Source of the DNA: Prevotella sp.
GTDB taxonomy: Bacteria; Bacteroidota; Bacteroidia; Bacteroidales; Bacteroidaceae
Assembly (NCBI GenBank): GCA_017428925.1
Contig: JAFRPY010000046.1
Span: forward strand, 1-64,000
DNA: 64,000 bases
Direction of reading: 5' to 3'
The notes under the pieces were generated by a model that had not been told where the DNA came from, searched no databases, and was given only the letters and a program-made list of their open reading frames with translations. Position 1 is the stretch's first letter. Each line of letters opens with the position of its first letter. Shown piece after piece: positions 1 to 9,085 of this stretch. Position numbers and translations under genes: made by a program.

Positions 1-132
1 TATTATGTAAAGTCGTTATGTAAAGTCTTACGCGCATCTTTTTGATTCACAATAACATTTTTTATTATTTGTTGCAGAACTTGACATAATGTGGAACTTG
101 ACATAATCGATTTTATGTAAACATTTACATAA
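1..132. repeat. Repeat-rich junction with direct repeats and a palindrome
   Basis: TTATGTAAAGTC occurs twice (3-14, 16-27). ACTTGACATAAT occurs twice (79-90, 96-107) in the opposite sense and is related to the first motif. A 20-bp palindrome, TTATGTAAA-CA-TTTACATAA, occupies 113-132. The palindrome ends exactly one base before homology to the neighbouring ATP-binding gene stops (133). This suggests the end of an inserted or rearranged element, but no transposase is visible and the rest lies outside the window. Confidence 0.6.
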
Positions 133-1023
133 GATGGCATTCATTAGCAACTCACGAGTAGCCCAATCCGGATAGTCCACAGTATAGTATTCGCGCAATG
201 CGCTGACTGGGATAGGTCTTCGATTAGCTATCGTGGTCGTAATAAACGTTTCAAGTTCTGGAAGTATTGTACAGAGATTCTCCTTGAACTCATGCTCTGT
301 CATAATATCACCAGCACGATCCTTACCTGCAAAACGCACATATTGAACATAGGCTCCAGGAATAAACCTTCGGAGATTCTTTGCAAAAAACAACATACCT
401 GCGTTAGTTGGACAATCATAGCGAGTATCAAAGAATCCAAACGAACTCAACTGAAGTTTCACATCTCTGTTATCCTCTTTTATCTCCTCGTCAGTCATCG
501 CCTTGGGCAGATAATAATGATTGAACTTCTGCATGTCCAAATCATCGATAGTAGCATTAAGACAAGGAGCAGAGTCGAACGAGATAACATTAGCACGACG
601 TTTCTCCATCAGGATATGTTCATCCTCCTCATTGGCAACTCCTTTGCGAGGGCCTACTCTAATCCAGATACGTCCTTTGTACCTGACAGGCGGAAATATC
701 GATGGCTCAACTTTTACCATAACGATATCGCCTTCTTCCATTGCTACTTTTTCAACAGTCATGGATGGCTGAGGTTGGATATTACCATCAGTTCGGATGG
801 CTGCCACATTCTTTAGTAGTTCATCCGTAACGTTAGCACCCTTCACTTCGCCATCATCCTCTACTCCCAGAAATAGATATCCAGGCACTCGATGATCAGG
901 CAGGTCATTAGCAAATGCGCAAATGGCCTGTCCAAATTTATCTGTATTAGTGGTCGAGACAGTTCGCTCCACTCTGTCGCTTTCAATGTCGTTGAGCAAT
1001 GCTCTTATTTCATCTTTTGTCAT
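28..1023 (-). pseudogene. Truncated AlbA_2/Schlafen-type ATP-binding protein
   Basis: The start is set at the ATG at 1023; a near-leaderless promoter lies just upstream. The N-terminal half matches the AlbA_2 (Schlafen AAA_4) putative DNA-binding domain, with the FANDLPDHRVPGYLFLGVED block near residues 40-60. The middle matches the linker of the usual 450-550 aa family, ending in a WATRELLMNAI block where the GHKL-type ATPase domain normally begins. After NAI the frame reads into repeat DNA and stops about 35 codons later. The C-terminal ATPase domain is therefore missing and the product is probably non-functional. Family members are often accessory or defence-linked transcription-associated proteins; no role is assigned here. 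Confidence 0.75.
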
Positions 1024-1032
1024 ATCTGTCTG

Positions 1033-1063
1033 CAAATATAATCATTTTATTTTAATCACCAAA
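1033..1063 (-). promoter_or_regulatory. Bacteroidota-type promoter for the truncated ATP-binding gene
   Basis: On the minus strand, TTTG (1060-1063) is followed after 19 bp by TATATTTG (1033-1040), matching the Bacteroidota -33/-7 consensus. The start codon at 1023 lies about 10 bases downstream, so the transcript would have almost no leader. Confidence 0.6.
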
Positions 1064-1128
1064 CATTCTTCTCGCGTTAATTATCCGTAAATAATTGGGG
1101 ATGCAGCGGATTTGTGGGGCAAATTGAT

Positions 1129-1136
1129 TAATTTTG
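1129..1136 (+). promoter_or_regulatory. -7 element upstream of dut
   Basis: TAATTTTG matches TAnnTTTG and lies 30 bases before the dut start. No correctly spaced TTTG is visible upstream, so only the -7 element supports the call. Confidence 0.45.
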
Positions 1137-1166
1137 CACAATTATTGACGAAAAAGTTATTCGAAT

Positions 1167-1604
1167 ATGCTGAAAATAAAAGTTGTGAACCGTGGACATC
1201 AGCAACTTCCGGCTTATGCCACACCGCAAAGTGCAGGTATGGACCTGCGCGCCAATCTTGACGAACCGCTGACGCTCCATCCGTTTGAACGCAAACTGGT
1301 GAAAACTGGCCTTTTCATCGCTCTTCCTGAAGGGTATGAGGCCCAGGTTCGTCCACGCAGCGGATTGGCACTCAAGCACGGCATCACGGTGTTGAACACA
1401 CCGGGCACCATCGATGCCGACTATCGCGGCGAGGTGGGTGTGCTGTTGATCAATCTTTCACAGGAAGATTTTGTCATCGAGGACGGAGAGCGTATTGCCC
1501 AGATGGTCATTGCCCGACATGAACAGGGCGAATTTGTGGTGGTTGAGGAACTTGACGAGACAGTGCGCGGTGCCGGTGGCTATGGTCATACGGGCGTGAA
1601 ATGA
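1167..1604 (+). CDS. dut: dUTP diphosphatase
   Basis: Trimeric dUTPase that hydrolyses dUTP to dUMP and pyrophosphate, keeping uracil out of DNA and feeding thymidylate synthesis. All five family motifs are visible in 145 residues: AGMDLR (23-28), RPRSGLA (62-68), TIDADYRGE (81-89), GERIAQMV (107-114) and the C-terminal [10 protein letters not shown] (134-143) that closes over the active site. The final motif has Tyr and His where FGSTG is more common, a conservative variation. Length is typical. The next gene starts 16 bases after the stop, so dut may lead the envelope-protein operon. Confidence 0.97.
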   Translation: MLKIKVVNRGHQQLPAYATPQSAGMDLRANLDEPLTLHPFERKLVKTGLFIALPEGYEAQVRPRSGLALKHGITVLNTPGTIDADYRGEVGVLLINLSQEDFVIEDGERIAQMVIARHEQGEFVVVEELDETVRGAGGYGHTGVK

Positions 1605-1620
1605 TAAAAAATTGAACGAA

Positions 1621-3411
1621 ATGAAAAAAGGCGGATTCAGATTTTGGAGCGTTACATTCGTTGTACTTCTCATGGCTGCAATGGTTTCGTGCGGTTCACA
1701 CGTTGCCTCCACGAAGAAGTCAAACGCCAATAGCCGGAAACAAATTGCTCCGGTTGCCCGTCGGGTGCTTTCCCAGAACGACGAGCAGCGCTTCAAATAT
1801 TTTTATCTGGAAGCCATCAACCAGCAGACGAAGGGGAACTATGCCGCTGCCTTCGATTTGCTGAATCACTGTCTGGAAATCAATCCCACTGCTGCCGAGG
1901 TCTATTTCATGCGTTCGGCCTATTATTCGTTGTTGAACAATGATTCGCTGATACTTGCCAACATTGAGAAAGCCGCCGAACTGAATCCGCAGAACAGCGT
2001 GTTCGTGGAACGTTTGGCCGGTGTCTATATCGGGGCAGGCAGATACGACGAGGCCATCGAGGCCTACGAGAAAATCTATGCCAACAATCACGACCGCGAC
2101 GATGTGCTCAACGTGCTCATCCGACTTTACGGGCAACAAAAAGACTACGACAATGTGCTTCAGACCATTGACAGGCTGGAGAACCTGGAAGGAAGCAGCG
2201 AGGAAATCACGCTGGCCCGTATGCGCGTCTATTCGATGAAAGGCGACAAACAGGCTGAGCTTGCCGAACTGAAAAATCTCTCGAAGAAGCATCCCAACGA
2301 CATGAACTATCACGTGATGATGGGCAATTGGCTGTTGCAGAATGAACTTCCTGCCGACGCACTGAAGGAATATGAGCTTGTGCTGGCCCAGGAACCCGAC
2401 AACCTGATGGCACAGATGTCGATGCTCGATTATTACAACGTGATGGGCCAGGATTCACTGGCCGCCGAACTTCAGGAAAAACTCGTCGTCAGTCCGACTA
2501 CGCCACTAAACAGCAAGATAACCCTGATGCGCACGGTGGTGAACAACAACGAGCAGCAGGGCGGCGACTCCACCGAGGTGCTCAACATTTTCCGCCATAT
2601 CCTTGCACAGCCGCAGAAAACTTCCGACATGTGGGAATTGCAGGCTGCCTATATGTCACTGAAGAAGATGCCCAAGGACAGCATCAACAATTCGCTCAGA
2701 GGGGCCCTGCAAGTGTCACCTGACAATGCCGGGGTGCGCCTGCAGCTGATACAGTCGATGTGGACGGACAAACTGTACGACGAGGTAATCGGCCTGTGCA
2801 AGTCCGCCCTCGAGTATAACCCCGACGAGATGGCCTTCTACTATTTTCTCGGACTTGCCTATTTCCAGAAAGACGAAAAAGACAAGGCGCTGCACACTTT
2901 CCAACTCGGCGTGAGTCAGATCAATAGCGAGAGCAACAAAGACATCGTCAGCGATTTCTATGCGATCATGGGCGACATCCTGCACGAGAAGAACCGCGAG
3001 CAAGAAGCCTTTGCCGCCTACGACAGTTGTCTGCAATGGAAAGACGACAATCTGGGGGCGCTGAACAATTACGCCTATTATCTCAGTGAGAAGGGTACCG
3101 ACTTGCAGAAGGCGGAAAAGATGAGCTATCGCACCATCAAGGCAGAACCCAAGAACAGCACGTTCCTCGACACCTACGCATGGATTCTGTTCATGCAGGG
3201 CCGCTACGAGGAGGCCAACATCTATATCGAGCAGGCCGTCGAGAACGATTCCACGCCAAGCGACGTGATTCTGGAGCATGCAGGCGATATCTCGGCCAAA
3301 CTGGGCGATATGAAGAAAGCTGTAGACTGGTGGGAGAAAGCCCGCGAGGCTGGTGGCAATTCGAAAGTGTTGATACGAAAGATAAAAATAAGAAAATACA
3401 TCAAGCAATGA
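1621..3411 (+). CDS. TPR-repeat outer-membrane lipoprotein
   Basis: The ATG at 1621 is preferred over the in-frame TTG at 1612 because it gives a clean lipoprotein signal peptide: MKK, a hydrophobic stretch and the lipobox MVSC near residue 23. The mature protein (about 570 residues) is built of tetratricopeptide-like helical repeats, for example AEVYFMRSAYYSLLNN, DEAIEAYEKIY and ADALKEYELVLAQEPDN. TPR lipoproteins usually scaffold protein complexes; no catalytic motif is seen. The gene overlaps the next by four bases (ATGA), which suggests translational coupling with the DUF4292 lipoprotein. An envelope-assembly role is inferred from the neighbours. Confidence 0.85.
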   Translation: MKKGGFRFWSVTFVVLLMAAMVSCGSHVASTKKSNANSRKQIAPVARRVLSQNDEQRFKYFYLEAINQQTKGNYAAAFDLLNHCLEINPTAAEVYFMRSAYYSLLNNDSLILANIEKAAELNPQNSVFVERLAGVYIGAGRYDEAIEAYEKIYANNHDRDDVLNVLIRLYGQQKDYDNVLQTIDRLENLEGSSEEITLARMRVYSMKGDKQAELAELKNLSKKHPNDMNYHVMMGNWLLQNELPADALKEYELVLAQEPDNLMAQMSMLDYYNVMGQDSLAAELQEKLVVSPTTPLNSKITLMRTVVNNNEQQGGDSTEVLNIFRHILAQPQKTSDMWELQAAYMSLKKMPKDSINNSLRGALQVSPDNAGVRLQLIQSMWTDKLYDEVIGLCKSALEYNPDEMAFYYFLGLAYFQKDEKDKALHTFQLGVSQINSESNKDIVSDFYAIMGDILHEKNREQEAFAAYDSCLQWKDDNLGALNNYAYYLSEKGTDLQKAEKMSYRTIKAEPKNSTFLDTYAWILFMQGRYEEANIYIEQAVENDSTPSDVILEHAGDISAKLGDMKKAVDWWEKAREAGGNSKVLIRKIKIRKYIKQ

Positions 3412-4280
3412 AGAAAATATTGTTAGCAGCAGTGGTTGTTCTTGTTGTGGCATCATGCGGCACCAAGAAAACTGCCGTCACGGGGCCTGCAGGTCCGGTC
3501 ACGGAAACTGTGGAAACCAATACTGAGCAGCAACGCATCAATTATCTCCGCAAGGTATATGATAACGCCGTATATACGAAAAATATCGTCAGCAGCATCG
3601 ACTTTACCATCAACACAGGCTCGAAAAACATTTCTGTGGGCGGTTCGATTCACATGAGGAAAGACGACGTGATGCGCATTCAGCTCACGGCCCTCGGACT
3701 GATGGAGGTGGGCCGGCTTGAGTTCACCAAGGACTATGTGATGATAGTCGACCGCATTCACAAGGAGTATATCAAGGCCGACTATAACAAAGTGGACTTC
3801 ATGAAGCGCAACGGGCTGAATTTCTATACACTTCAGGCCTTGTTCTGGAACATGCTTTTTGTGCCAGGAGAGGCAAATATGACCGACCGCCTGCTCGAGA
3901 AGTTTACTGTAGACTTGGCTACAAAGGGGACAATGGTACCCTTGAGCCTGAAAAACGGAAACATGGATTATGTATGGCAGACGGAATCCAAGACAGGACT
4001 CATCCGTCAGACCGACGTCACCTATAGCGACAAGGCCAACGGCACGACCAAGCTGACCTGTAAATACGATAATTTCAAGTCGCTTGGCACCAAGCAATAC
4101 CCTCATCTGCTGACACTTAACGGCCAGTCGGTGATTTCGAAGCAACCTCGGAATGTCACGATTACCATCAAGATGGACGGTGCGAAAATGAGCAGCGACT
4201 GGGAAACGCGTACGACACTTTCGTCGAAATACAAGGAGGTGAGTGCCGATGAGGTGTTGGAAAAAATCATGAACATGTAA
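3408..4280 (+). CDS. DUF4292-type lipoprotein
   Basis: The 290-residue protein starts inside the ATGA overlap with the TPR gene. MKKILLAAVVVLVVASCG is a lipoprotein signal with lipobox VASC. The sequence resembles DUF4292, a Bacteroidota family with a LolA/LolB-like fold: the SIDFTINTGSKNISVGGSIHMRKDDVMRIQL-type strand pattern and the block where LEFTKDYVMIVDRIHKEYI follows. By fold analogy it may bind lipid or lipoprotein in the periplasm, but this is inference. It abuts the EnvC-like gene directly (stop at 4280, start at 4281), so the TPR, DUF4292 and EnvC-like genes look like one operon. Family assignment is from memory. Confidence 0.8.
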   Translation: MKKILLAAVVVLVVASCGTKKTAVTGPAGPVTETVETNTEQQRINYLRKVYDNAVYTKNIVSSIDFTINTGSKNISVGGSIHMRKDDVMRIQLTALGLMEVGRLEFTKDYVMIVDRIHKEYIKADYNKVDFMKRNGLNFYTLQALFWNMLFVPGEANMTDRLLEKFTVDLATKGTMVPLSLKNGNMDYVWQTESKTGLIRQTDVTYSDKANGTTKLTCKYDNFKSLGTKQYPHLLTLNGQSVISKQPRNVTITIKMDGAKMSSDWETRTTLSSKYKEVSADEVLEKIMNM

Positions 4281-5966
4281 ATGAACAGAATATTCACCAT
4301 ACTAATAGCGCTGCTGCTGATGGTGCCTGCTGGTGCTCAGCAGCAAAGAAAAACGACTACCCGAAAGGCTCCCACAACGCAGAAATCGGCGAAAACGGCT
4401 TCTCAGGGCAAGAAGCAGGCCGCAACTACCACCCAGAAGAAGACGGCTGCGACTTCTGCCAAGAGTACCCAGAAAGGCAAGGGCAAGAAGGGTTCCAAGC
4501 AGTCGGCAAAGACCAAGAACACCCCTGTATACACTAATTCCGAAATCCGCGGCTTGCAGAATCAGCGCGCACAGATTAAGAAGAAAATCCAGGAACAGGA
4601 GCGTCTGCTCAAGGCCAACAAGGCAGATGTGAAACAGCGGCTCAGCAACCTGCTGGTCATCAACAGTGAAATTGATGAACGGAAGAAGAGCATTGAGGGC
4701 ATTCAGCGCGAAATCACCCACATCGAAGGCAATATCGACTTGCTGAAGGCTCAGCTCTCCTCGCTGGAGCAACAGCTGAACGAGCGCAAGGAAAAATACG
4801 TGAAAAGTCTTCGCTATATGGCCCGACACAGAAATGTGCAGGACCAGCTGATGTTTGTGTTCTCAGCCAAGAACCTCGGACAGATGTACCGTCGTATGCG
4901 TTTTGTGCGCGAATATGCCGCTTTCCAGCGGGCTCAGGGCGAGTTGGTGAAGGCCAAGCAGGATCAGATAACGGCCAAGCAGAAGGAACTGCAAAAAGAG
5001 AGAGGAAACAAGAACACCTTGTTGCGGAAAGACCAGCAGGAGCATGACAAACTGCAGACAAAACAGGCAGAGCAGCAGGAGGTGGTCACTTCGCTGCAGA
5101 AGCAACAGAAGACCATCCAGGGCATCATCGACGACCAGCGTAAGAAAGACCAAGAACTCAATGCCACTATCGACCGGCTGATTGCCGAGGAAGTGGAGAA
5201 GGCTCGTGCCCGTGCTGCCGAGGAAGCCCGCAAGAAAGCTGCCGCCGAGGCCGCCGCAAAGAAGAAAAGAGCAGAGGAACTGGCCCGCAAAAAAGCTGCC
5301 GCCGAGGCTGCTGCCCGCGAGAACCAACGGCGTATTGCAGAGGCTCGTGAACGTGAGGCTCGTGCCAAGCGTGCCGCCCGTGAAGCTGCCCGCCGGGATG
5401 CTGCTGAACGTGAACGTGCCGAGCGTGAGGCTCGTCAGGCACAGGCTGAGCGCGAGGCCGCCGAGCGCAAGGCCGAAGTGGAGAAACGTCGCCATGAACG
5501 TGAAGTTGCCGAGGTGAAAAAAGAAGAATCGGAGGCAACGCTCTACAGCAGTGTCGACCGCAAGCTGAGCAATAATTTCGTGAACAACAAGGGGCGCCTG
5601 CCCATACCCATAACAGGCAAGTATCGCATTGTGAGCCATTACGGGCAGTATAATGTGGAAGGACTGAAGAATGTTCGTCTCGACAATAAAGGCATCAACA
5701 TTCTTGGTTCGCCTGGTGCCCAGGCACGTGCTATCTTCGATGGTGAAGTGACCGCCGTGGCCAACGTGGCAGGCACCAACATGGTGCTGGTACGCCATGG
5801 CAGTTACATTTCGGTCTATTGTAATCTGAGCAGTGTGCTGGTACACCGGGGACAGCGGGTAAGTACCCGTCAGGTGCTGGGCACGGTAGGAGCCGAAAAT
5901 ATCCTTCAGTTCCAGCTTCGCCGGGAAACGTCGAAGCTCAATCCTGAAGTCTGGTTAGGGCGTTAA
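4281..5966 (+). CDS. EnvC-like murein hydrolase activator with degenerate M23 (LytM) domain
   Basis: The 561-residue protein has a signal peptide (MNRIFTILIALLLMVPAGAQ) and a basic Lys/Thr-rich stretch (residues 20-85). Long coiled coils follow (about 90-270), then an Ala/Arg/Glu-rich helix (about 295-410) and a C-terminal LytM fold (about 440-561). The fold is clear (GINILGSPGAQARAIFDGEV, NMVLVRHGSYISVYCNL, GQRVSTRQVLGTVG), but the zinc-ligand positions are lost. GINI replaces the GxDI site, CNL the usual HL, and LQFQL the HLHFE-type motif. This matches EnvC-type proteins, which activate amidases and do not cut peptidoglycan themselves. A role in daughter-cell separation is inferred. Confidence 0.88.
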   Translation: MNRIFTILIALLLMVPAGAQQQRKTTTRKAPTTQKSAKTASQGKKQAATTTQKKTAATSAKSTQKGKGKKGSKQSAKTKNTPVYTNSEIRGLQNQRAQIKKKIQEQERLLKANKADVKQRLSNLLVINSEIDERKKSIEGIQREITHIEGNIDLLKAQLSSLEQQLNERKEKYVKSLRYMARHRNVQDQLMFVFSAKNLGQMYRRMRFVREYAAFQRAQGELVKAKQDQITAKQKELQKERGNKNTLLRKDQQEHDKLQTKQAEQQEVVTSLQKQQKTIQGIIDDQRKKDQELNATIDRLIAEEVEKARARAAEEARKKAAAEAAAKKKRAEELARKKAAAEAAARENQRRIAEAREREARAKRAAREAARRDAAERERAEREARQAQAEREAAERKAEVEKRRHEREVAEVKKEESEATLYSSVDRKLSNNFVNNKGRLPIPITGKYRIVSHYGQYNVEGLKNVRLDNKGINILGSPGAQARAIFDGEVTAVANVAGTNMVLVRHGSYISVYCNLSSVLVHRGQRVSTRQVLGTVGAENILQFQLRRETSKLNPEVWLGR

Positions 5967-5970
5967 TTTT

Positions 5971-7035
5971 TTAGCGGAGAGAAGCCCCGTCGAACAGTTT
6001 GATGTAGGTGTCTATCGCCTGGTCGATTTCCGATATGCGGATAAATTCATCGGCACTGTGAGAACGGGATGATTCGCCAGGGCCTAACTTAAACGAGGGG
6101 AATGACATCAGCGCCTGGTCGCTAAGTGTGGGCGAACCGTAGGGCACCATTCCCATCTCTTTGCATCGTTTCACCAAGGGGTGATTAGGGTCGATATGCG
6201 ACGAATGCAGGCGGAATGAGCGTGCCGTAACTTCACTCTTCAGGTGCTTCTTGATGAATTCATACACAAATTCGTTCTGGTAGAATTCGTTTGTTCGCAC
6301 GTCTACCACCATTTCGCATTTGTCGGGCACGACATTGTGCTGGGTGCCGGATTTGATGACCGTCACGTTCATCACCGTCGGACCTAAGAACTCACTGTCT
6401 TTCTTGAACTTGTGGCTGCGTAGCCAGCAAAGGTCATCGATGGCTTCGTAGATGGCGTTGACACCCTCGCCGCGGGCAGCATGACCAGAGACGCCATGCG
6501 TCACCACATCGAGCACCATCAACCCTTTTTCGGCGATGGCCGGCTGCATTCCCGTAGGTTCTCCAACCACTGCCACGTCGATGGGTGGCAGCATCGGCAA
6601 GGCCCTTGATATACCGTCCTTTCCTGACACTTCCTCTTCGGCTGAAGCAAGATATACAACGTTGAACGACTGCTCGTGAGTTGTCAGCCAGGCATATACC
6701 TGCAGTAGTGAGACCAGTCCGCCACCACAGTCGTTGCTGCCCAATCCGTAGATGATGTCGTCTTCCTGCATGGGGTAATACGGATTCCGTGTCCAAGTGG
6801 CCACGGGCTTTACCGTGTCGATATGGGCGTTGAGCAGCAGGGTGGGGCGGTTCTCATCGAAATGGGGATCGACCGTCCACACATTGTTGGCCTCCCTTTG
6901 TGGCTGGAAGCCCAGTTCGCGTATGGCCTGTTCCATCACGTTGGCAGCCTGTTCCTCATTACGGCTAACCGATGGCGTGGCAATGAGGTGCTTCAGCAAT
7001 TCCACGGCGCTGTTTGTCAGTTGTTCGTACTTCAT
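5971..7035 (-). CDS. M20-family deacylase/peptidase, acetylornithine deacetylase-like
   Basis: A 354-residue metallohydrolase; the ATG at 7035 is used in place of the upstream TTG. M20 zinc motifs are visible: LLLNAHIDTVKPV, the GLGSNDCGGG block and ASAEEEVSGKDG with the catalytic Glu. Later come GEPTG and a dimerisation-domain segment around HGVSGHAARGEG. The closest recognisable set is ArgE/DapE-like, and Bacteroidota often use such an enzyme in arginine synthesis. No other arg genes are nearby, so substrate is uncertain. The gene converges on the EnvC-like gene with only four bases between stops and no clear terminator. Confidence 0.85.
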   Translation of the reverse strand: MKYEQLTNSAVELLKHLIATPSVSRNEEQAANVMEQAIRELGFQPQREANNVWTVDPHFDENRPTLLLNAHIDTVKPVATWTRNPYYPMQEDDIIYGLGSNDCGGGLVSLLQVYAWLTTHEQSFNVVYLASAEEEVSGKDGISRALPMLPPIDVAVVGEPTGMQPAIAEKGLMVLDVVTHGVSGHAARGEGVNAIYEAIDDLCWLRSHKFKKDSEFLGPTVMNVTVIKSGTQHNVVPDKCEMVVDVRTNEFYQNEFVYEFIKKHLKSEVTARSFRLHSSHIDPNHPLVKRCKEMGMVPYGSPTLSDQALMSFPSFKLGPGESSRSHSADEFIRISEIDQAIDTYIKLFDGASLR

Positions 7036-7203
7036 ATACAATTGAAGATTAAGTGTTTTGCAAAAATAATCAGAATCTGCCGAATTATTTCATTCTCCCA
7101 CCAAACTTCGCTCCATTAATATGATTTTTTAACTTTTATGACTGCCGTTGGTCACCTCAACTTTGCCATAAAAAGGCCTGAAATGGTTTTTTTTGCCAAT
7201 TTT

Positions 7204-7235
7204 TTTGTTTTTTTTGAAATTTATTTGTACTTTTG
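7204..7235 (+). promoter_or_regulatory. Promoter of the acyl-CoA synthetase gene
   Basis: TTTG (7204-7207), a 20-bp spacer and TACTTTTG (7228-7235) match the Bacteroidota consensus. The start codon is about 26 bases beyond the -7 box. Confidence 0.7.
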
Positions 7236-7261
7236 CGTTTTATTAAGTAATAAATGCGTGT

Positions 7262-9085
7262 ATGCAAACAAGATGTCATTTTTCGGTGCTTATTCATAAG
7301 CAGGCTGAGAAGTACGGTGACCGTACGGCTCTAATCTATCGTGACTTCGGCAGTCTGAAGTGGAAGGAATGCTCGTGGAATGAGTTCTCGAAACAGGTTC
7401 GCGAGGTCAGTAATGCCATGCTCAACCTGGGCGTCAAGGTGCAAGAGAACGTCGGTGTTTGTTCGCAGAACACGGTGCAGTATCTCTTCACCGATTTCGG
7501 TGCCTTTGGCATCCGTGCAGTGACTGTTCCTTTCTATGCGACGAGTTCGGAGCAGCAGATTCAGTATATGATTGCCGATGCTCAGATCAGGTTCCTTTTC
7601 GTGGGCGAGCAGGAACAGTATGAGAAGGCCTATAGGGTGTTGCCACTTTGCCAGACGCTTGAGAAAATCATCATTTTCGACCGTTCGGTGCGAAAGGCTC
7701 CCCATGATACGAGCAGTATCTATTTTGACGAGTTCCTGAAGCTGGGTGAGGGCTGTCCGCGACAGAGTGAAGTTGAGTCGCTTTATGCCCAGGCCAATGA
7801 TGAAGACATCGCAAACATTCTCTATACAAGCGGAACGACAGGCGATTCTAAAGGTGTTGTCCTGACTCACGGCCAGTATAATGCAGCAATGATTGCCAAC
7901 GACGAGAATCTTCCCGTAGGTAAGGATGACCGCATTATGTGTTTCCTGCCGCTGACGCATATTTTTGAGCGTGGATGGTGCTTCCTCTGTCTTACTGAGG
8001 GCGCAAAGATTATTGTGAACACTTATCCGAAGGAGGTGCAGCAGTCGCTCTGTGAGACGCATCCCACATGTATGAGCAGCGTGCCCCGTTTCTGGGAGAA
8101 AGTCTATATTGGCGTAAAAGAAAAGATTGAGAATTCCGGTGTCGTTCAGCGCAAGATGTTCAAGCATGCTTTGGCCGTCGGTCATAAGCACAACGTTGAA
8201 TACCTGAGCCGGGGCAAGCGTCCGCCATTGGCCTTGCAGATGGAATATAAGATGATTGACAAGACGGTGTTCTCGTTGCTGCGCAAGCAGTTAGGACTGG
8301 AGAATCCTAATTTCTTCCCGACGGCCGGCTCTTACGTGTCGCCCGATGTGGAGGAGTTTATACTCAGTGTCGGCATCTTCATGATGGTGGGCTATGGACT
8401 GACAGAGAGTCTGGCCACGGTGAGCAATGTGCACAAGGACAAACCGTTTACTATCGGTTCGGTGGGGCGTCCCATTTCTGGTCTCGACATCAAGATTGGC
8501 GAGAACGATGAGATTCTGCTCAAAGGTCCGACCATTACTCGCGGATACTACAATCGGGAGGCCCTCAATAAAGAGAGCTTTACGGAGGACGGCTATTTCC
8601 GTACGGGTGATGCCGGATATCTGCAGAACGGCGAGTTGTTCCTGAAGGAACGCATCAAGGAACTCTTCAAGACTTCCAACGGCAAGTACATTGCACCACA
8701 GATGATTGAGTCGAAACTGTTGGTTGACCTGTTCATCGAGCAGTTGGCCGTCATCGCCGACCAGCGTAAGTTCGTCAGTGCACTTATCGTGCCGAACTTT
8801 GCTGCCCTCGAAGAATATGCGAAGGATAATGACATCGATTTCAAGACCAATGAAGACCTCTGCCACGACAAGCGCATTATCCAGATGATGGAAGAGCGCA
8901 TCAACACGCTCCAGCAGCAGTTGGCCAACTATGAGAAAGTGAAGAAATTCACCCTGCTGCCCAAGCCTTTCACGATGGAATCGGGCGAATTGACCAATAC
9001 GCTGAAGATTAAGCGCCGCGTGCTGAACAAGAACTATGCCAAGGAAATCGAGGCCATGTATGATGAATCAATTAGCAAAATGTAA
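7262..9085 (+). CDS. Long-chain acyl-CoA synthetase (AMP-forming)
   Basis: A 607-residue ANL-superfamily adenylate-forming enzyme expected to activate fatty acids with ATP and CoA. The phosphate-binding motif YTSGTTGDSKGV lies at about residues 187-199, GYGLTE at about 377-382, and the hinge region with FRTGDAGYL and KELFKTSNGKYIAP at about 445-480. The length and the NFFPTAGSYVSPDVEEF segment fit the FadD15/long-chain group of Bacteroidota. A consensus promoter precedes it. Its stop overlaps the prfB start by one base, so the two genes are probably co-transcribed. Confidence 0.92.
   Translation: MQTRCHFSVLIHKQAEKYGDRTALIYRDFGSLKWKECSWNEFSKQVREVSNAMLNLGVKVQENVGVCSQNTVQYLFTDFGAFGIRAVTVPFYATSSEQQIQYMIADAQIRFLFVGEQEQYEKAYRVLPLCQTLEKIIIFDRSVRKAPHDTSSIYFDEFLKLGEGCPRQSEVESLYAQANDEDIANILYTSGTTGDSKGVVLTHGQYNAAMIANDENLPVGKDDRIMCFLPLTHIFERGWCFLCLTEGAKIIVNTYPKEVQQSLCETHPTCMSSVPRFWEKVYIGVKEKIENSGVVQRKMFKHALAVGHKHNVEYLSRGKRPPLALQMEYKMIDKTVFSLLRKQLGLENPNFFPTAGSYVSPDVEEFILSVGIFMMVGYGLTESLATVSNVHKDKPFTIGSVGRPISGLDIKIGENDEILLKGPTITRGYYNREALNKESFTEDGYFRTGDAGYLQNGELFLKERIKELFKTSNGKYIAPQMIESKLLVDLFIEQLAVIADQRKFVSALIVPNFAALEEYAKDNDIDFKTNEDLCHDKRIIQMMEERINTLQQQLANYEKVKKFTLLPKPFTMESGELTNTLKIKRRVLNKNYAKEIEAMYDESISKM

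Noticed and set aside
4863-5846. Long minus-strand frames opposite the EnvC-like gene
   Set aside because: They arise from the Ala/Glu/Lys-rich codons of the plus-strand gene and read as low-complexity Leu/Phe/Ser sequence.
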